A DNA stretch of 64,000 nt, from assembly GCF_900250115.1 (NCBI RefSeq), contig NZ_LT984804.1, positions 2,557,301-2,621,300 of the forward strand, read 5' to 3'. The DNA is from Cupriavidus taiwanensis. Lineage in GTDB: Bacteria; Pseudomonadota; Gammaproteobacteria; Burkholderiales; Burkholderiaceae. This document shows positions 1 to 12,301 of this stretch, piece by piece; position 1 is the first letter of the stretch; each line of letters starts with the position of its first letter. The notes under the pieces are model-generated. The model saw only the letters and a list, made by a program, of their open reading frames with translations. It ran no database searches and had not been told where the DNA came from. The translations under genes were made by a program, and so were the position numbers.

Positions 1-424
1 GCGCCGCCAGCACGACCCCGGCATTGCGCACTGGCGGCTGGCCGGTGCGCGGGTTGCGCCCGGCATGGCGCGCCAGCGCCAGCGCACCCGCGAGCGAGCC
101 CAGGTAGGCGCCGAGCCCGATAGCGAATACCAGCACCAGGATCGACAGCGGTGGCGTCGCGTCCAGCGCGGCCACCAGCGCCGCGCCGACCGCGGCGCCC
201 ACGGCAGCGCCGATCAGCACCCCGCCGATGGCGCCCGCGCCCGATCGGCGCGCGCCAGCGTCGGCGGCGTGGTCGCCGCCGATGGCATAGGCGGCATGCT
301 GCCCGGGCGGGTTCACGTAAAACAGGTTCAGGTCGTGGTCGGCAAACCCCTGCGCACGCAGCCGGCTGGCGGTGGTTTCGGCGGTGGCGAAGCTGTCGAA
401 GCGGCCAGCGATAATGGCGGACAT
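1..424 (-). CDS. Glycine-rich membrane protein, 3' end outside the window
   Basis: The reading frame starts at the ATG at 424, with AAGGAG about 7 nt upstream, and stays open to the left edge, so at least 141 residues are visible and the C-terminus is missing. Residues 1-50 look soluble and begin MSAIIAGRFDSF. Two hydrophobic Gly/Ala-rich segments follow at about 64-87 and 91-117, the first resembling a glycine zipper. The layout (short N-terminal domain, then a glycine-rich membrane hairpin) is common in small stress-associated inner-membrane proteins of this group. I cannot assign a family or function. It lies downstream of the Lys/Ala/Pro-rich protein gene on the same strand, about 107 bp away. 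Confidence 0.7.
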   Translation of the reverse strand, partial: MSAIIAGRFDSFATAETTASRLRAQGFADHDLNLFYVNPPGQHAAYAIGGDHAADAGARRSGAGAIGGVLIGAAVGAAVGAALVAALDATPPLSILVLVFAIGLGAYLGSLAGALALARHAGRNPRTGQPPVRNAGVVLAA

Positions 425-531
425 GGTGGCTCCTTTTCGTTCATCGATGTGGTCGGAACCGCGGCGGGGCTGGTGGCAGCCACGCCGCGGCGCGTGGACT
501 CAAGGTGGACTAAAGGGGGCAGGCACGCTCC

Positions 532-1263
<732 letters not shown>

Positions 1264-1463
1264 TTAGGGTGCTTGATCCATGCAAGGGGCGGGCCAGAAC
1301 CTTGCCGGCGACCCTGCGCGAATGCACGCGCTGTCAGCGCGCGTGGCAACGCTGCCGTGCCGTGGCGCGCATTGGCGGCGCGCTGGCGTCGCGGGCAAGT
1401 GGTACGCGTAGCGTTGGCGCCGGCCTGGTAAAAACTACATCGAAATCGGCGGCACGGCCGCTT

Positions 1464-2372
1464 TCAGGCGGGGCGCATATGGCGCGGGAACCGGACCGCG
1501 ATGCAGACGCTGACCTTGTCGCTGTCGCAGCCGTCGCTCTCGGCGCTCAGCACGGCGCCGTGCATTTCCACCATGCGCCGCGTCAGCAGCAGTGCGCTGC
1601 TTTGCCGGGACGGCGGCTCGCCGCCGTGCGGCGGGCGGCGGCCGAAGAAGTCGGTCAGCGCCGCCAGCCGGCTGGCGCTGCGCTGCGAATCCAGCGGCGG
1701 GCTCTCGGTAATGCGCAGCTTGACGTAGTCGGGCTCGCTGAACAGGTGCAGGCTGACCGCGCCGCCGGCGGGCGCACGCCAGATGCAGTGCACCAGCAGG
1801 TGCCGCAGCAACGGCGCCAGCCGCATGGCATCCCCGTCGATCTGGTAGGCGGCGGCATCCGGCGCAGTGGATGCCGCGGTGGATGCGGTCGCAGCTTGCG
1901 ACCGGATCGCGGCCCCGTCCGCGCTCAGCGGCGACAGCAGCACGCCGCGCGCCTCGGCCGCCTGGCGCCGGTCGGCGATGGCCTGCAGCGCCAGCGTGCG
2001 CAGGTCCAGCTGCTGCCAGCGCGGCGGGGTCTCGTCGGCAAGCAGCCGCACCCCCTCTTCCATTTCCTCGATCAGCGCGAGCTGCTGCTGCATGCCGGAG
2101 CGGATGCCGTCGAGCGCGCGCTGCGCCGGCGCCGGCGTGGTATCGAAGGCGCGGTCCAGCACATAGGCCCAGCTCTGGATGGCGTTCAGCGACGAGCGCA
2201 GGTCATGCGCGGATTGCTCGATCAGCGTGCTGACCTCCTGCACGCTGCGCACCGGCTGGGCACTGCCGTTGCCGGCCGCGGCCTGCGCGCTCGGCGCCCG
2301 CGCGTCCGACGGCTGCGCTGAATCTGGCTCAGGGGTGCCCGGCGAGCCGGACGGCGGAAATAGCTGCGTCAT
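1464..2372 (-). CDS. Histidine kinase-like protein with degenerate ATPase domain
   Basis: The protein is 302 residues from the ATG at 2372; an in-frame upstream start at 2501 would give 345. A HisKA-type helix carries the expected phospho-acceptor region SAHDLRSSLNAI (His at about 56). A HATPase-like domain at about 170-298 follows, but the Asn of the N box is missing (the stretch reads LLRHLLVHCIW) and no DxGxG G1 box is present where ITESPPL stands. No transmembrane or PAS segment is seen. It lies just downstream of the NtrC-type regulator on the same strand, so the two are probably a pair. The catalytic half may be inactive, leaving dimerisation or phosphotransfer as possible roles. Confidence 0.75.
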   Translation of the reverse strand: MTQLFPPSGSPGTPEPDSAQPSDARAPSAQAAAGNGSAQPVRSVQEVSTLIEQSAHDLRSSLNAIQSWAYVLDRAFDTTPAPAQRALDGIRSGMQQQLALIEEMEEGVRLLADETPPRWQQLDLRTLALQAIADRRQAAEARGVLLSPLSADGAAIRSQAATASTAASTAPDAAAYQIDGDAMRLAPLLRHLLVHCIWRAPAGGAVSLHLFSEPDYVKLRITESPPLDSQRSASRLAALTDFFGRRPPHGGEPPSRQSSALLLTRRMVEMHGAVLSAESDGCDSDKVSVCIAVRFPRHMRPA

Positions 2373-2531
2373 GTGCAAGGCGGCCGCACTGGCCAGTGGA
2401 CATGGCTGGCCGGATCGGCCGGTGACGTTGCCCTGCTGGGAAGCAAGAAACGTGCTGCGCGCGCCAGAGTGGTCCCCGGGCCCGCCGCGCATGCCCGCCA
2501 CCCCCGTGGTCGCAAGCGCTCGCGCACGCCG

Positions 2532-3932
<1,401 letters not shown>

Positions 3933-4157
3933 ACGATCCGTCAGTGAGACCTAATGGGAACTCAAGGCAACTCTTCCGGGCGCTGCCTTCCGCAACCGCA
4001 ACGCCGACTGGCACCGGGTGTGCGGAAAAGCCGCCGGCGCGCCTCATGCGTGGCGCGCACGACAGCCATGGGCAGGCACAGGAGGGCACGGCCCTGACTG
4101 CGGATTCGGGTCCGCGGGGGCGGGTCCACACTGCGTAATGCCAGTCTAAGCCCGGGC

Positions 4158-4173
4158 AGGCACGGTCGTTGCC
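4158..4173 (+). promoter_or_regulatory. Sigma-54 (-24/-12) promoter
   Basis: The sequence AGGCACGGTCGTTGCC matches the consensus TGGCACG-N4-TTGCW except at the first and last base. The invariant GG (4159-4160) and GC (4171-4172) are separated by exactly 10 bases. It points toward the receiver-less activator gene, whose longest frame begins about 30 bp downstream. Confidence 0.7.
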
Positions 4174-4201
4174 GGTGTCCGTCTGACACAGCTGTCGGAA
4201 G

Positions 4202-5368
4202 TTGCCGCGCAGGCGCGCGCCGCTATGGCAAGCCCTCACGCCAAAGGCTAGCATAGGAACTTCTCCCGGCAACCCGCTGCCTGCAACCCTCGATCGGCCG
4301 ATTTCGGGCCCGCAACCCGTGCCAGTGACCGCCAGCACTTCGCGGCGCAGCAGCGCCGCCGCCGCTTCCAGCCACGCCGCCGGCACCGCGCCGGCCAGCG
4401 AACCCGCGCCGCGCCGCGCCGTGCCGTCGCAGGTGTCGCTGCTGTGGGAAAGCACCGCGCCCGCGATGCAGCGCCTGCTGGCGCAGATCGAGCGCGTGGC
4501 GCCCACCGATGTCACCATGCTGGCCGTGGGGGAAAGCGGCTCGGGCAAGGAGGTGGTGGCGCGCGCGGTGCATGAACGCAGCGCCCGCCGCAACGGCCCC
4601 TTCATTGCCGTCAACTGCGGCGCGATCCAGCCCACGCTGATCGAATCCGAACTGTTCGGCCACGAAAAAGGCGGCTTTACCGGCGCCATCGAGCAGAAGG
4701 CGGGCTACTTCGAGCAGGCCCAGGGTGGCACGCTGTTCCTGGACGAAGTCACCGAGATGCCGCTGGAGATGCAGATCAAGCTGCTGCGGGTGCTGGAGGG
4801 CCGCACCTTCCACCGCGTCGGCGGCGATACGCTGATCGCCACCGACGTGCGCATCCTGGCGGCCACCAACCGCGACCCCGTGGAAGCCGTGCGCGGCGGC
4901 CAGCTGCGCGAGGACCTGCTGTACCGGCTGGCGGTGTTCCCCTTGCATATCCCGCCGCTGCGCGAGCGGCCCGACGACATCGTGCCGCTGGCACGCCACT
5001 TCCTGGCCGAATACAACGCGATGGAGCGCACCGACAAGAGCTTTTCGGCGGGTTCGCTGGACCGCCTGGTGCGCTACGACTGGCCCGGCAACGTGCGCGA
5101 ACTGAAGAACGCGGTCTACCGCGCCTTTATCCTCGCCGACAAGGTGGTGGAGATCGGCAACCCCAACCTCGCCACGCAGGCGCCGCGGCCCACCACCGTC
5201 GACGGCGTGGTCAACGTGCGCGTCGGCACCACCCTGGCCGACACCCAGCGTGAGATCATCATGGCGACGCTGGCGCGCTTCGACGGCGACAAGCGCCAGG
5301 CCGCGCGGGCTCTCGGCATCAGCCTGAAGACGCTCTACAACCGGCTCGACGCCTACCGCTCCCTGTGA
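4202..5368 (+). CDS. Sigma-54-dependent activator without receiver domain
   Basis: The longest frame (388 residues, TTG start) has a low-complexity Ala/Ser/Pro N-terminus of about 75 residues. GTG codons at 4319 and 4325 are equally possible starts and no start has a clear ribosome site. The AAA+ domain carries Walker A GESGSGKE (110-117), a sigma-54 loop reading GGFTGA (157-162) instead of GAFTGA, and Walker B LFLDE. The C-terminus ends in a Fis-type helix-turn-helix ([12 protein letters not shown]). No receiver, PAS or GAF domain is present, so activity is probably set by expression level or a partner protein. A sigma-54 site just upstream suggests autoregulation or control by the divergent NtrC homologue. 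Its 3' end overlaps the convergent hybrid kinase by 16 bp. Confidence 0.9.
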   Translation: MPRRRAPLWQALTPKASIGTSPGNPLPATLDRPISGPQPVPVTASTSRRSSAAAASSHAAGTAPASEPAPRRAVPSQVSLLWESTAPAMQRLLAQIERVAPTDVTMLAVGESGSGKEVVARAVHERSARRNGPFIAVNCGAIQPTLIESELFGHEKGGFTGAIEQKAGYFEQAQGGTLFLDEVTEMPLEMQIKLLRVLEGRTFHRVGGDTLIATDVRILAATNRDPVEAVRGGQLREDLLYRLAVFPLHIPPLRERPDDIVPLARHFLAEYNAMERTDKSFSAGSLDRLVRYDWPGNVRELKNAVYRAFILADKVVEIGNPNLATQAPRPTTVDGVVNVRVGTTLADTQREIIMATLARFDGDKRQAARALGISLKTLYNRLDAYRSL

Positions 5369-7374
5369 GGCGCCGGGCCCGCGGGCCTTGCCGGCAGCGG
5401 CCGGGCCAGGGCCCGCGACAAGGCCTCGATCGACAGCGGCTTGGTCAGGTGGGCATCGAAGCCGGCCTGCTTGCTGCGGCGCAGGTCCTCGGCGGTACTG
5501 CGTCCAGACAGCGCCAGGAACTGCACCGCGCGGCCGCGCAAATCCTTGCGCAGCGCTTCCAGGACTTCATAGCCCGACATGTCGGGCATCTGCAGGTCCA
5601 GCAGCACGCAGTCGGGCCGGAACGCCGCGGCCACGCTCAGCGCCTGCTGGCCCCCGTGCACCGCCCGGGCCTCGTGGCCGAGCAGGGTCAGCAGCTCGGC
5701 CATGCTGTCGGCGGAGTCGGCATTGTCATCGACCACCAGCACGCGCCGGCGCGGCGCCTTGCCCCGCGCCAGCGTGGCGGGCTCGGCCGCCCGCGCGGCG
5801 GCGCGCGGCAGAATCACGGTGAAGGTGCTGCCCTTGCCCACACCCGCGCTCTCGGCCTGGATCGCGCCGCCATGCGCCTCGATGATGGCCTTGGCCAGCG
5901 CCAGGCCGATGCCCAGGCCGCTGCGGCTGCCGGCGTCGCCCTCCTGCGCGAACAGGTTGAAGATCCGGTCCAGCGCCGCCGGCTCCAGCCCGCGGCCGGT
6001 GTCCGACACCGCGGTGATCACGCGCGCCGGCTCGACGCTGACGTGCACGCACACGGTACCGCCGCGCGGGGTGTACTTGGCCGCGTTGCTGAGCAGGTTC
6101 AGCAAGACCTGGCCGAGCCGCGCAGCATCGGCCCGCACGTATGGCGACTCCTCCGGCAGGGCCACCACCAGTTGCTGGCCCGACGCTTCCAGCGTGGGAC
6201 GGATCGCCTCCAGGCTGGTGCTCACCACGTCGTGGTACGGCGTCGGCGTCAGCTCCATCTTCATCTTGCCGGCGGCGACACGCCCGACATCGAGCAGGTC
6301 GTTGACCAGTCGCTCCACCTGGCGCAGCTGGCGGTCGATGATCTCGGCGCAGCGGCGCACGCGCGGCCCGGTGTCTGGCGTCAGCGCAATGGCTTCCACG
6401 GCGTTTCGCACCGGCGCCAGCGGATTGCGCAGCTCGTGGCCGAGGATGGCCAGGAAAGATTGCAGCCGGCGATTGCCTGCATCGAGCAATTCCAGCCGCA
6501 GCGCGTCGCTCAGGTCGCGCGCGGTCCACAGCAGGCTTTCCGGGCACCCCGCCGCGTCGCGCACCAGCACCATGCGCGTGGCGCAGCGCACCACCGAGCC
6601 GTCCTTGCGCGCCAGGCGTTCTTCGCCAGCCCATTGCCCGCAGGCCCGCGCCGCCTCCAGCGCGGCCTGCGGACGGCCCGCGGCGGCATCCTGGCGGGTA
6701 TAGAGCCATGCCAGCGGCTGGCCGGCCGCTTCTTCCGCGCTGTGGCCCGCGAGCGCGCGCGCGCCCGCGTTCCAGCTGCGGATGGTGCCGTCGAGGGAGA
6801 GTTCGCACACCGCGGTGCAGGGCAGGTTGTCCGCCAGCAGGTGAAGCTTGTCGGCGGACAGGCGCGCATGGTCGGCGGCGGCCTGCTGCACCGTGGTGTC
6901 GCGGCACGACACGATAAAGCCGGCGCCCGCTGCGCCGTCGGCAAACGCGCCTGCTGCCGCGGGCGCGGTCGCGGGCAGGTCGGCGGCGTCGATGCGCCGT
7001 AGCTCGCAGCTGGCGCGCAGCAGGCTGCCGTCGCGGCGCACGCGCCAGCCTTCGTCGTGCGCCTGGCCGGCCTGCGCGGCCGCGTCGAGCCATTGCTGCG
7101 GCAGGCCGGCATCGACATCCTCGGTACGGTACAGCCGCGACACATGGCTGCCGGCGATCTCCGCGGCGCTGTAGCCGAACAGCCCACGCGCGGGTTCGGG
7201 CCACGCCACGATCACGCCGTGCGCATCGAGCTCGAATACCGCGCAATCCTGCACCGCGTCGAGCAGGCGCCGGTATCGTTGCACCAGCTGCAGGGGGTCA
7301 TCGTCCGCGGGCGAGCCGCCGGACGCTTCCAGGGGAATTGCGCGAACCTCGGGTGACGCTTGCAGCCCGGACAT
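5353..7374 (-). CDS. PAS-containing hybrid histidine kinase/response regulator
   Basis: From the ATG at 7374 (AAGG 7 nt upstream) the protein has 673 residues; upstream in-frame starts reach 7449. Two PAS-like domains fill about the first 300 residues. The HisKA box follows ([16 protein letters not shown]), then an ATPase domain with all boxes ([26 protein letters not shown]), then a C-terminal receiver with [19 protein letters not shown] and HLTKPL. There is no transmembrane segment, so it should sense a cytoplasmic signal. The phospho-acceptor residues of the attached receiver look intact. It converges on the receiver-less sigma-54 activator gene. Confidence 0.92.
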   Translation of the reverse strand: MSGLQASPEVRAIPLEASGGSPADDDPLQLVQRYRRLLDAVQDCAVFELDAHGVIVAWPEPARGLFGYSAAEIAGSHVSRLYRTEDVDAGLPQQWLDAAAQAGQAHDEGWRVRRDGSLLRASCELRRIDAADLPATAPAAAGAFADGAAGAGFIVSCRDTTVQQAAADHARLSADKLHLLADNLPCTAVCELSLDGTIRSWNAGARALAGHSAEEAAGQPLAWLYTRQDAAAGRPQAALEAARACGQWAGEERLARKDGSVVRCATRMVLVRDAAGCPESLLWTARDLSDALRLELLDAGNRRLQSFLAILGHELRNPLAPVRNAVEAIALTPDTGPRVRRCAEIIDRQLRQVERLVNDLLDVGRVAAGKMKMELTPTPYHDVVSTSLEAIRPTLEASGQQLVVALPEESPYVRADAARLGQVLLNLLSNAAKYTPRGGTVCVHVSVEPARVITAVSDTGRGLEPAALDRIFNLFAQEGDAGSRSGLGIGLALAKAIIEAHGGAIQAESAGVGKGSTFTVILPRAAARAAEPATLARGKAPRRRVLVVDDNADSADSMAELLTLLGHEARAVHGGQQALSVAAAFRPDCVLLDLQMPDMSGYEVLEALRKDLRGRAVQFLALSGRSTAEDLRRSKQAGFDAHLTKPLSIEALSRALARPLPARPAGPAPHRER

Positions 7375-7614
7375 GAGCACCTTCGCCAGGGTTGTATTGA
7401 CGGTGGTCCGGCCCGCATCGCGGGCCGCCATCGGCCCGTGCCGGCGCACAGGGCCAAATGCCCGCGAGCGCGGGCATTCCAGTCAATGATAGGCGCTGGC
7501 GGCCCATGCGCCACCCGATATAGTGACTCAGGCCACGGCCCGTTCCCGGTGGCAAGCGGACCGGCGGCGTGCCGCGCGGCGGCCGTCACCGCCACCGCGC
7601 GGCGGGGGCGCTCG

Positions 7615-8619
7615 CTAGCGGCGGCGCAGCTGGACCATCGCCGCGACCGCGGCCGAGGCGCCGACCACCAGCGCGGTGGTCAGCATGGGGTAGCGCGCGG
7701 TGGTGGTGTACGGGCATGAATGCAGCGCGGCGCGGGTGCCGGTGCGTTCCTGCAGGCCGCTGCCGCTGCCGTAGAGCGCATTGTCCTCCAGCGGGCCGGC
7801 CGGATGGCGGGTCTGCTGCGCGCGCCCCATGAAGCGGCGCATGAAGCGATCGAAGGTGTGCGGCGCATGGTACGCGGCGGCCGAGAAGGCCTTGGCCGCG
7901 GCGCCGACGAACAGCTCGCGGCGCGGGTTTTCCGCGGCGAACAGGATCGCGTCGGCGGCCATGGCGGGGTCATACAGCGGCGGCGGCAGGCGCGGCTCGA
8001 CGTCGAGGAAGTTCTTGGCGTGCATGGCCAGCGGGGTTTCCAGGCCGGCGGGCTTGATCAGGGTCACGCTGACCGGGGCCTGCTCCTGCTCCAGCTCCAG
8101 CCGCAGCGAATCGGTGAAGCCCTTGATCGCATGCTGCGAGGCCGAGTAGGCGCTCTGCAGCGGCATCGGGCCGTCGGCGGCCTCGCTGCCCATGTTGATG
8201 ATGGCGCCGCCGCGCTCGCGCAAGTGCGCCGCGGCCGCCAGCGAGCCATGCACTGTGCCCCAGTAGTTGGTGTCGAAGAGCCTGCGCTGGTCTTCCAGCG
8301 GCACATCGCAATGGCGGCCGAAGATGGTCACGCCGGCGTTGTTGATCCAGGTATCGAAGCCGCCGAAGCGCTCGATCGCGGCATGCGCCACCTTGCCGAC
8401 CTCTTCGTGCCGGCCGACGTCAGCGACCACGGTGATCACTTCGGTGCCCTGCTCGCGCAGTTCTTCCGCCAGCTGGTGCAGCGACCCCTCGCTGCGCGCC
8501 ACCAGCACCAGGCGCGCGCCCTGCTGCGCCGCCTTGCGCGCGGTGACCAGCCCAACACCGCTGCTGGCGCCGGTCAGCACCATGACCTGCGAGCTGATTC
8601 TCTTCAAGGTGGGTTTCAT
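7615..8619 (-). CDS. SDR-family oxidoreductase with C-terminal membrane anchor
   Basis: The 334-residue protein starts at the ATG at 8619 behind GGAGGAAG. The Rossmann motif TGASSGVG (16-23), NNAG (93-96), catalytic Ser145 and Tyr158 are in place, so it is a classical short-chain dehydrogenase with NAD(P)H binding. The catalytic lysine of YxxxK is replaced: the sequence reads YSASQ, with Gln at 162 and a Lys only at 166. After the SDR core (about 1-250) comes a 50-residue linker and a hydrophobic segment near the C-terminus (TTALVVGASAAVAAMV), suggesting membrane attachment. It is divergent from ligD. Substrate unknown. Confidence 0.9.
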   Translation of the reverse strand: MKPTLKRISSQVMVLTGASSGVGLVTARKAAQQGARLVLVARSEGSLHQLAEELREQGTEVITVVADVGRHEEVGKVAHAAIERFGGFDTWINNAGVTIFGRHCDVPLEDQRRLFDTNYWGTVHGSLAAAAHLRERGGAIINMGSEAADGPMPLQSAYSASQHAIKGFTDSLRLELEQEQAPVSVTLIKPAGLETPLAMHAKNFLDVEPRLPPPLYDPAMAADAILFAAENPRRELFVGAAAKAFSAAAYHAPHTFDRFMRRFMGRAQQTRHPAGPLEDNALYGSGSGLQERTGTRAALHSCPYTTTARYPMLTTALVVGASAAVAAMVQLRRR

Positions 8620-8909
8620 CTGCCGCTTCCTCCGGTGGGGAGGCCCGGCCCGGCGCCGGGCGTATCGGTGGGAAGTCGCAAGGAGCGTTCCCGTCGCGGA
8701 GCCGCTGTGACCGCGGCGCCCAGGCATGACGTCCACGGCAGATTTACAACGCCTGGTAAGAACCACATGGCGCCGGGGGCGCATCGCGGTGATGGCCGTA
8801 GCCGTGCCGTTCCGGCTTGCGCGCGCGATGCGGCATGTAGGACGGGCGCCGATTTCAGCGCGGCCAGGTGCTGCCTAAGCTGGATGCATCGACGCAACCG
8901 GCGACCGCC

Positions 8910-11771
8910 ATGGCCAAGATCACCTCGCACGCCTCGCGCACCGCTGGCAAGCGCGCGGCGAAGCCTGCCGCCAGGACGGGCGGCAAGCCCGGCAAGACGA
9001 CCGCGGCGAAGCCCTCGGCGAAGCCTGCAACCAAGTCAGCAACCAGCCCCACGACCAAGCCCGCGACCAGGCCCACAAACAGGCCCACAAACAGGCGCGC
9101 CGCCAGCGCCCGCCCGGCGGCACGCGGCGAGGCAGCGACCACGGGCATGCCCGCGGCGCTGGAAAAATACCGCCGCATGCGCGACTTCGGCGCCACGCCC
9201 GAGCCCAGCGGCGCCGCTGCCCGCGCCGCACCGCGCCAGCGCGCCGCGGCGCTGTCGTTCGTGATCCAGAAGCATGCGGCGCGGCGGCTGCACTACGATT
9301 TCCGGCTGGAGCTGGGCGGCACGCTCAAGAGCTGGGCCGTGCCCAAGGGGCCCAGCCTGGACCCCGCCGACAAGCGCATGGCGGTCCATGTGGAAGACCA
9401 TCCGATGGACTACGCCGGCTTCGAGGGCGTGATTCCGGCCGGTCACTATGGCGCCGGCACGGTGATCGTCTGGGACCGCGGCACATGGGTCCCGGTCGGC
9501 GACCCCGAGGCCGGCTACCGCAGCGGCAAGCTCAAGTTCGAGCTGCGCGGCGAAAAGCTGCACGGCCAATGGACCCTGGTGCGCATGCATGGCAGCCGGC
9601 AGAAAGAGCAGGACGCCTGGCTGCTGATCAAGGAGCGCGACGACGCCGCGGTGCCGGCGTCGGAGTTCGACGTGGTCGAGGCCATGCCCGACAGCGTGCT
9701 GGGCGGCACCCAGCGCAAGTCCGCGGCCAGGCGCACCGGCGCCGGCAAGGCGGCAGAGCCGGCCGCAGCGGACCGATCGACGACACCGGCAGCGCATGAC
9801 GCCATCCGCGCGCTGAAGCCGCCGCCCGACGCGACGCGTGCGGCGCTGCCGCTGGCGCTGGCGCCGCAGCTGGCGACCCTGGTCGACAAGCCGCCGCCCG
9901 ACGCCGCCGCCTGGCGCTACGAGATCAAGTTCGACGGCTACCGGCTGCTGGCGCGCGTCGACGGCAAGGATGTGCGGCTGTTCACGCGCCAGGGCCATGA
10001 CTGGACCAGCAAGCTGCGCGCGCTGGCGCGCGATGTCGGCGCGCTGGGCCTGCCCGACGGCTGGCTCGACGGCGAGATCGTAGTGCTCGGCAAGCACGGC
10101 GAGACCGACTTCCAGGCCTTGCAGAATGCCTTCGATACCTCGCGCGTCGAAGCCATCCAGTATTTTGCCTTCGACCTGCCCTACTTCGCCGGCCATGACT
10201 TGCGCAAGGTGCCGCTGGTGGAGCGCCGCGCGCTGCTGCGCCGGATCTTCCAGCACAACACCTCGCCGCGACTGCAGTTCAGCGAAGACTTCGAAGCCAG
10301 CGCCGGCGACATGCTCGACGCCGCTTGCCGCATGAAGCTGGAAGGCGTGATCGGCAAGCGCGTGGATTCCGGCTACGTCAGCGCGCGCAGCAATACGTGG
10401 ATCAAGCTCAAATGCACCTTGCGCCAGGAATTCGTGGTGGCGGGCTTTACCGATCCCAAGGGCAGCCGCAATGGCATCGGCTCGCTGCTGCTGGGCGTGC
10501 ACGACAGTGGCGGGCGCCTGCGCTATGCCGGCAATGTCGGCACCGGCTTCGACACCCGCACGCTCGACGCGCTGCGCGCGCAGCTGGATGCGCTGCGCGC
10601 CGATGCGTCGCCATTCCACACGGTGCCGGCCGGCGTGCGCGGGCATTGGGTCAAGCCCAGGCTGGTGGCCGAAGTCTCGTTCGGCAGCTGGACCCGCGAA
10701 GGCCGGGTGCGCCATGCGGTGTTCCACGGCCTGCGCACCGACAAGCCCGCCGGCGCGGTTTCGGTCGAGCAGGCGGCGGCGCCCGCGGGCAAGGGCAAGG
10801 CCGCAGCCACGACGCGGGACAGGCCAGCAGGCAGGCCTGCGCCCGGCTCAAAGGCGGGCGCAGCAAAGCGCCAGACCGCGGTGGGCGGCAAGGTCTCGAT
10901 CAGCCACGCCGAGCGCGTGATCGATGCCGGGTCGGGCCTGACCAAGGGCGAACTGGTGCGCTACTACGAACGCGCCGCGCCGCTGATGCTGCCGCACCTG
11001 CGCGGACGACCGATTGCGATGGTGCGGGCGCCATCGGGCGTGGGCGGAGAGCAGTTCTTCCAGCGCCACAGCGACACGCTGCGCGTGGACGGCCTCAACG
11101 TGCTGGATCCCGGCCTGTGGCCCGGACATCCCGCACTGCTGGAGATCGCCTCCGCCGAGGCGCTGGTCGCGGCCGCGCAGCTCAACGTGGTGGAATTCCA
11201 TACCTGGAATGCGAGCAAGCGCAGCATCGACCGGCCCAACCGCATCATCTTCGACCTCGACCCCGGCGAGGGCGTGCCGTGGGCACAGGTGCAGGAGGCG
11301 GCCGCGCTGATGAAGGCGCTGCTGGACGAGCTCGGTCTGGCCAGCTTCCTCAAGACCAGCGGCGGCAAGGGCCTGCACGTGGTGGTGCCGGTGACGCCGC
11401 GCGCGGGCTGGGACGAGCTGAAGGATTTCGCGCGCGACGTGGTGCTGCATGTGGCCGCGACGCTGCCGCAGCGCTTCGTCGCCAAGAGCGGCGCGCGCAA
11501 CCGGGTCGGCAAGATTTTCATCGATTACCTGCGCAACGGCATGGGCGCCACCACGGTGGCGGCGTTCTCGGCGCGCGCGCGGCCCGGGCTGGGCGTTTCG
11601 ATTCCGGTCGCGTGGGAGGAACTGGACACATTGACCAGCGCCGCGCAATGGACCGTCGCCAACGTCGAAGCCCGGCTGGACGCGCTGGAGGCGGCCGACC
11701 CGTGGGCGGACTACGCCGGCACCCGGCAGGCCATCACGCGCGCCGCGGCACGGCTGGCCCGGGCCGGCTAG
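8910..11771 (+). CDS. ligD: Multifunctional NHEJ DNA ligase LigD
   Basis: LigD repairs double-strand breaks with Ku. The order here is phosphoesterase, ligase, polymerase. The 3'-phosphoesterase (about 115-260) has HAARRLHYDFRLE. The ATP-dependent ligase has its adenylation lysine in EIKFDGYR (about residue 340). The C-terminal primase-like polymerase has catalytic acidic residues in IIFDLDPGE (about 782 and 784). The first 75 residues are a Lys/Ala/Pro/Thr-rich extension with repeats such as TKPATRPTNRPTNRR, absent from minimal LigD proteins. From the ATG at 8910 the product is 953 residues; a GTG at 8868 would add 14. Neither start has a good ribosome site. Ku is encoded about 3 kb downstream on the same strand. 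Confidence 0.95.
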   Translation: MAKITSHASRTAGKRAAKPAARTGGKPGKTTAAKPSAKPATKSATSPTTKPATRPTNRPTNRRAASARPAARGEAATTGMPAALEKYRRMRDFGATPEPSGAAARAAPRQRAAALSFVIQKHAARRLHYDFRLELGGTLKSWAVPKGPSLDPADKRMAVHVEDHPMDYAGFEGVIPAGHYGAGTVIVWDRGTWVPVGDPEAGYRSGKLKFELRGEKLHGQWTLVRMHGSRQKEQDAWLLIKERDDAAVPASEFDVVEAMPDSVLGGTQRKSAARRTGAGKAAEPAAADRSTTPAAHDAIRALKPPPDATRAALPLALAPQLATLVDKPPPDAAAWRYEIKFDGYRLLARVDGKDVRLFTRQGHDWTSKLRALARDVGALGLPDGWLDGEIVVLGKHGETDFQALQNAFDTSRVEAIQYFAFDLPYFAGHDLRKVPLVERRALLRRIFQHNTSPRLQFSEDFEASAGDMLDAACRMKLEGVIGKRVDSGYVSARSNTWIKLKCTLRQEFVVAGFTDPKGSRNGIGSLLLGVHDSGGRLRYAGNVGTGFDTRTLDALRAQLDALRADASPFHTVPAGVRGHWVKPRLVAEVSFGSWTREGRVRHAVFHGLRTDKPAGAVSVEQAAAPAGKGKAAATTRDRPAGRPAPGSKAGAAKRQTAVGGKVSISHAERVIDAGSGLTKGELVRYYERAAPLMLPHLRGRPIAMVRAPSGVGGEQFFQRHSDTLRVDGLNVLDPGLWPGHPALLEIASAEALVAAAQLNVVEFHTWNASKRSIDRPNRIIFDLDPGEGVPWAQVQEAAALMKALLDELGLASFLKTSGGKGLHVVVPVTPRAGWDELKDFARDVVLHVAATLPQRFVAKSGARNRVGKIFIDYLRNGMGATTVAAFSARARPGLGVSIPVAWEELDTLTSAAQWTVANVEARLDALEAADPWADYAGTRQAITRAAARLARAG

Positions 11772-11899
11772 CCCCTGCGCGGGCCGGCTGTCGCGGCCAT
11801 GGCCGGCGGCATATTTCTTGCCCTTTGGTGGCGAGCGTGTCCCGGCGCGATCCCCGCAGCAAACCGCGCCGGGCCGGCAACGCCCTACGGAGACAGACC

Positions 11900-12301
11900 A
11901 TGCCCTCACTCAAGATAATCGCGAACCTGCGCGCCGCGGGCACCACCGGCGCGGCCCCGCGCAGCCGCCGCAGCCTGCGCCGCCTGCTGGTGTCCTGCGC
12001 CATGCTGTCCTGCGCGGCCGCACCGGTACAGGCGAAGCTGCCCCCTCCCACGCCCGAGCAGCAGCAGGCAGCCGAAGCCAAGAAGGCCAAGGAAGCCGAA
12101 ACCGCCAAGCAGCAAGCCGACGCGCTGGCCGCGGTGCAGGACCGCATTGCCGCCCGCTTTGGCAAGGGCACCGACTACAAGGGCTGGACCGAGCCCGGCA
12201 AGATCCCGCAGAAGGCTGCCGAAGCGCCGCGCTCCACCGGCCCGCATGGGGGCACCTCGCCCAGCGCCGAGGCCCACAGCGGCGAGGCGGCGCGGCGCTA
12301 G
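11900..12301 (+). CDS. Small secreted protein of unknown function
   Basis: The frame encodes 133 residues from the ATG at 11900. A basic N-terminus (RSRRSLRRLL) and a hydrophobic stretch ending in APVQA look like a signal peptide cut near residue 48, although the leading segment is unusually long. The mature part has a charged helical region rich in Gln/Ala/Lys/Glu (about 55-85), then KGTDYKGWTEPGK and a low-complexity tail. No family is recognised. It sits 128 bp downstream of ligD. Confidence 0.6.
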   Translation: MPSLKIIANLRAAGTTGAAPRSRRSLRRLLVSCAMLSCAAAPVQAKLPPPTPEQQQAAEAKKAKEAETAKQQADALAAVQDRIAARFGKGTDYKGWTEPGKIPQKAAEAPRSTGPHGGTSPSAEAHSGEAARR

